In this document: piece after piece, positions 6,097-7,889 of the stretch
Layout: each line of letters opens with the position of its first letter
Position numbering within the stretch: the stretch's first letter is position 1
NCBI GenBank assembly: GCA_009775265.1
Contig: VSPG01000059.1
Location: forward strand, 1-7,889
DNA from: Muribaculaceae bacterium
GTDB lineage: Bacteria > Bacteroidota > Bacteroidia > Bacteroidales > Muribaculaceae
DNA length: 7,889 nt
Direction of reading: 5' to 3'
Program-made: the position numbers and the translations under genes
The notes under the pieces: model-generated
Told to the model about the DNA's origin: nothing
Seen by the model: only the letters and a program-made list of their open reading frames with translations
The model's database searches: none

Positions 6097-7686
6097 TTAG
6101 CGCGTAAACACAAAATTATTGAGTGTGCACACGGACTTGCCTGGCGTATCGGCCTCGAACACGAAGTAAAGCGCATGCTTGCCGCGCATGTTTTTCATTC
6201 CACTGAGGGCAACATGCACGTCTTCGGCCTCTTGCTTCTGCGAAGCCGCCACATGAATCCGTCCGACAACCTGGCCTTTGTCCGGATCATCAATTCGCAT
6301 TGTTATATCCCCGTCAATGCCTGCCGGTGTAAGATTAACATCAAGACCGGGATTCGAAGCGGATGCCAGTCCGTCAAAATTAAAATACTTATACCCTACG
6401 ACCGAACCGGATGTATTATTGACAACGGGCGAATGGTTTACCCTCAAATCATAAGACTTGTCGCCCTGTTCTATTTTCGGCCTCGAAGTCTCCACGTATG
6501 ACCCTTTGAAGAAATACCGCGGATAACTCTGCGACGCTCCTTCGGGATGGGTATAATAGCATGCGATTCCGGCAGAACGGCGCTCAAACGGGTCAAGCCC
6601 TGCGGTTTCGAACCCTTCGGAAGTAAATTCGGCTTCACTGATTTCAACTTTACCTCCCGCACCTTCGGCTACTTTTACTTCAATCGGCGCCACCATGGCC
6701 TGACGCGCATATTCCGTCGTACCGGTCTGACGATGGTAGAACACGTACCATTTGCCATCTATTTCACAAATGCTGCCATGGGTATTTCCGGCAGGATGCG
6801 CCGTATACACAGTGCTTCCGTCAGCCAGTGTTTTACGGCCACGACCATCTATAATTGTGCCGCCATAGGTAAACGGGCCGAGCGGCGAGTCGCCGTAAGC
6901 ATATGCAAGCGTGTAGTTTGTCTGCGGCATACCGAATTCGCCTTCTTTTGTCCATCGGCTGTACACAAACACATATTTATCTTTTATTTTACGCATGGAT
7001 GAAGCCTCAAAAAAGCGGAATTCGCCTTCCTGATCGCGTCCGGAGACCAAATCTTCCACTATTTCCGCACCAGGTTTTACGGTCGCCATAGTAGCAGGGT
7101 CGAGTTCCGCTCCATAGGAACGCTCGAAACCCCAATATCCATACACGCGGCCATCGTCATCTACAAATACCGCCGGGTCAAACCTGAGCACCCCGTCACA
7201 TTCACGAGACTCGGAACCGCTCCAGTTGCACACCTCGAACGGACCATCCGGGCGCTTGCTGCGCGCTACCATTCCGTTGCGGCCATAGGCTTGGTTGTTA
7301 GGATACAAATAATATGTCTTTGAGCCGTCCACCTCTGTCACCAATGTCACATCGGGTGCAAAAAGCACATCGCCCTGCCCGTTGGCATATAGGAGTGCGC
7401 CGTCGCGGTCGCGTCGGCTTTCGAAAATAATGCCGTCACAACGCCAATTATTCAAATTCTCAAGCGGAGCCGACCACACCACCTGATCGCGTCCGCAATA
7501 TTCCGTAATCAGATTATCATGGGAGCCATAAAGATACACACGATATTTTCCGGGCGCATCGGGGTCCTCAAATACGTACGGCTCTCCGTCGGGTATGTGC
7601 TCCCACAGCGGCAGAATGGGGTTGGTTGCAAATGCAGCACACGAGGCTGCTATGCCTGCTATTGCAAGAAAGTGTTTTCGTGGCAT
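6097..7686 (-). CDS. Secreted glycoside hydrolase family 43 with CBM6-like C terminus
   Basis: GH43 enzymes are inverting, mostly exo-acting arabinofuranosidases or xylosidases with a five-bladed beta-propeller. Residues 1-20 form a signal peptide (MPRKHFLAIAGIAASCAAFA); cleavage near AFA-TN would give a soluble exported protein. The propeller spans about 25-340. Candidate catalytic residues are D33 in IPDGEPYVFED (base), D170 in FDPAVFVDDDGRVYGYWG (pKa-modulating Asp) and E227 in FFEASSM (acid). FAPDV (109-113) and HGSICEIDGKWYVFYH (303-318) are further GH43 hallmarks. Residues about 385-529 resemble a CBM6-type beta-sandwich, with KYFNFDG, DGDITMRIDDPDKGQVVGRI and MRGKHALYFVFEAD. The motif around D33 (DGEP) differs from the usual DP motif, so subfamily and substrate are open. 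The gene lies alone between a repeat element and thrS, with a -7 box about 45 bases upstream. Confidence 0.88.
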   Translation of the reverse strand: MPRKHFLAIAGIAASCAAFATNPILPLWEHIPDGEPYVFEDPDAPGKYRVYLYGSHDNLITEYCGRDQVVWSAPLENLNNWRCDGIIFESRRDRDGALLYANGQGDVLFAPDVTLVTEVDGSKTYYLYPNNQAYGRNGMVARSKRPDGPFEVCNWSGSESRECDGVLRFDPAVFVDDDGRVYGYWGFERSYGAELDPATMATVKPGAEIVEDLVSGRDQEGEFRFFEASSMRKIKDKYVFVYSRWTKEGEFGMPQTNYTLAYAYGDSPLGPFTYGGTIIDGRGRKTLADGSTVYTAHPAGNTHGSICEIDGKWYVFYHRQTGTTEYARQAMVAPIEVKVAEGAGGKVEISEAEFTSEGFETAGLDPFERRSAGIACYYTHPEGASQSYPRYFFKGSYVETSRPKIEQGDKSYDLRVNHSPVVNNTSGSVVGYKYFNFDGLASASNPGLDVNLTPAGIDGDITMRIDDPDKGQVVGRIHVAASQKQEAEDVHVALSGMKNMRGKHALYFVFEADTPGKSVCTLNNFVFTR

Positions 7687-7732
7687 TTCAAGATATTTTA
7701 TAAATGTTTAATCGTTCTTAAGGTAATCAGCG

Positions 7733-7740
7733 CAAAGTTA
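7733..7740 (-). promoter_or_regulatory. Likely GH43 promoter (-7 box)
   Basis: TAACTTTG on the minus strand, followed by C, matches TAnnTTTG exactly and is identical to the box ahead of thrS. It would give a leader of about 40 bases to the GH43 start. The region 19-21 bases upstream (about 7760-7764) lacks TTG, so the -33 element is weak or the gene needs an activator. Confidence 0.55.
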
Positions 7741-7794
7741 ACAAATAAAGCCGAAACATAAGAGGTTGTTTAATAATGCTTGTTAATGACAGGG

Positions 7795-7887
7795 CCGAAA
7801 TTTTTCAGACGGATTTATTCCTGTGGCGAAGGAGCATAGCGGGCTATGCGACTGAAGCAAAGGGATAAAGACACTCAAAAATTTCGG
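7795..7887. repeat. Large imperfect palindrome, possible dispersed repeat or MITE
   Basis: CCGAAATTTTT (7795-7805) is repeated perfectly in inverted form at 7877-7887. Inside it, 7814-7822 can pair with 7861-7869 (one G-U or T-G mismatch). In the centre GCATAGC (7834-7840) and GCTATGC (7843-7849) form a third inverted pair. The nested arrangement suggests a 93-base cruciform or RNA hairpin. It has no coding content. It lies about 55 bases upstream of the GH43 promoter box and ends two bases before the window edge, so flanking bases and any target-site duplication cannot be judged. Alternatives are a terminator for a minus-strand gene outside the window or a structured RNA. Confidence 0.5.
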
Positions 7888-7889
7888 AG

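Noticed and set aside
7627..7686. Possible lipoprotein signal in GH43 (Cys at residue 16, AASC)
   Set aside because: The residue three before the Cys is Ala rather than Leu, Val or Ile, and a good signal peptidase I site (AFA) follows, so a soluble secreted form is preferred.
1..7889. CRISPR array, tRNA, rRNA or integrase-type genes
   Set aside because: No regularly spaced direct repeats, no tRNA cloverleaf and no mobile-element protein could be found on either strand.

Overview
The window looks like a chromosomal segment from a gut-type Bacteroidota, most likely a Bacteroidales and possibly Muribaculaceae. The signs are promoter boxes of the form TAnnTTTG, start codons without Shine-Dalgarno sequences, IF3 and ThrRS proteins with Bacteroides-like sequence, and secreted glycosidases of the kind these polysaccharide degraders carry. 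The taxon below order is inference. All six recognisable genes lie on the minus strand, so transcription runs from high to low coordinates.

Layout in transcription order. At the right edge (about 7761-7887) is a gene-free stretch with a large imperfect palindrome that looks like a dispersed repeat. Next comes a secreted GH43 glycosidase with a C-terminal CBM6-like module (7686-6097), with a TAACTTTG box about 45 bases ahead of it. After a 113-base gap with a second TAACTTTG box comes the translation cluster thrS (5983-4046), infC (4036-3425), rpmI (3328-3131) and rplT (3009-2659), in the order conserved across many bacteria. pheST does not follow rplT. A GC-rich hairpin (2596-2627) ends the cluster and directly abuts a well-formed Bacteroidota promoter (2565-2596) for a secreted GH3 beta-glucosidase-type enzyme (2526-208). 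A 23-bp hairpin terminator (139-196) follows GH3. A second terminator-like hairpin (10-47) lies near the left edge, with about 80 gene-free bases between them.

How it works together. ThrRS, IF3, L35 and L20 serve translation and are probably transcribed from the promoter ahead of thrS. The two flanking exo-glycosidases would act in the periplasm or at the cell surface on plant or host glycans. No SusC/SusD pair or regulator lies in the window, so a polysaccharide utilisation locus is not shown.

I found no convincing new system. The most unusual items are the right-edge palindromic repeat, the Pro/Arg-rich N-terminal extension of IF3, the compact terminator-promoter junction ahead of GH3, and the paired hairpins at the left edge.
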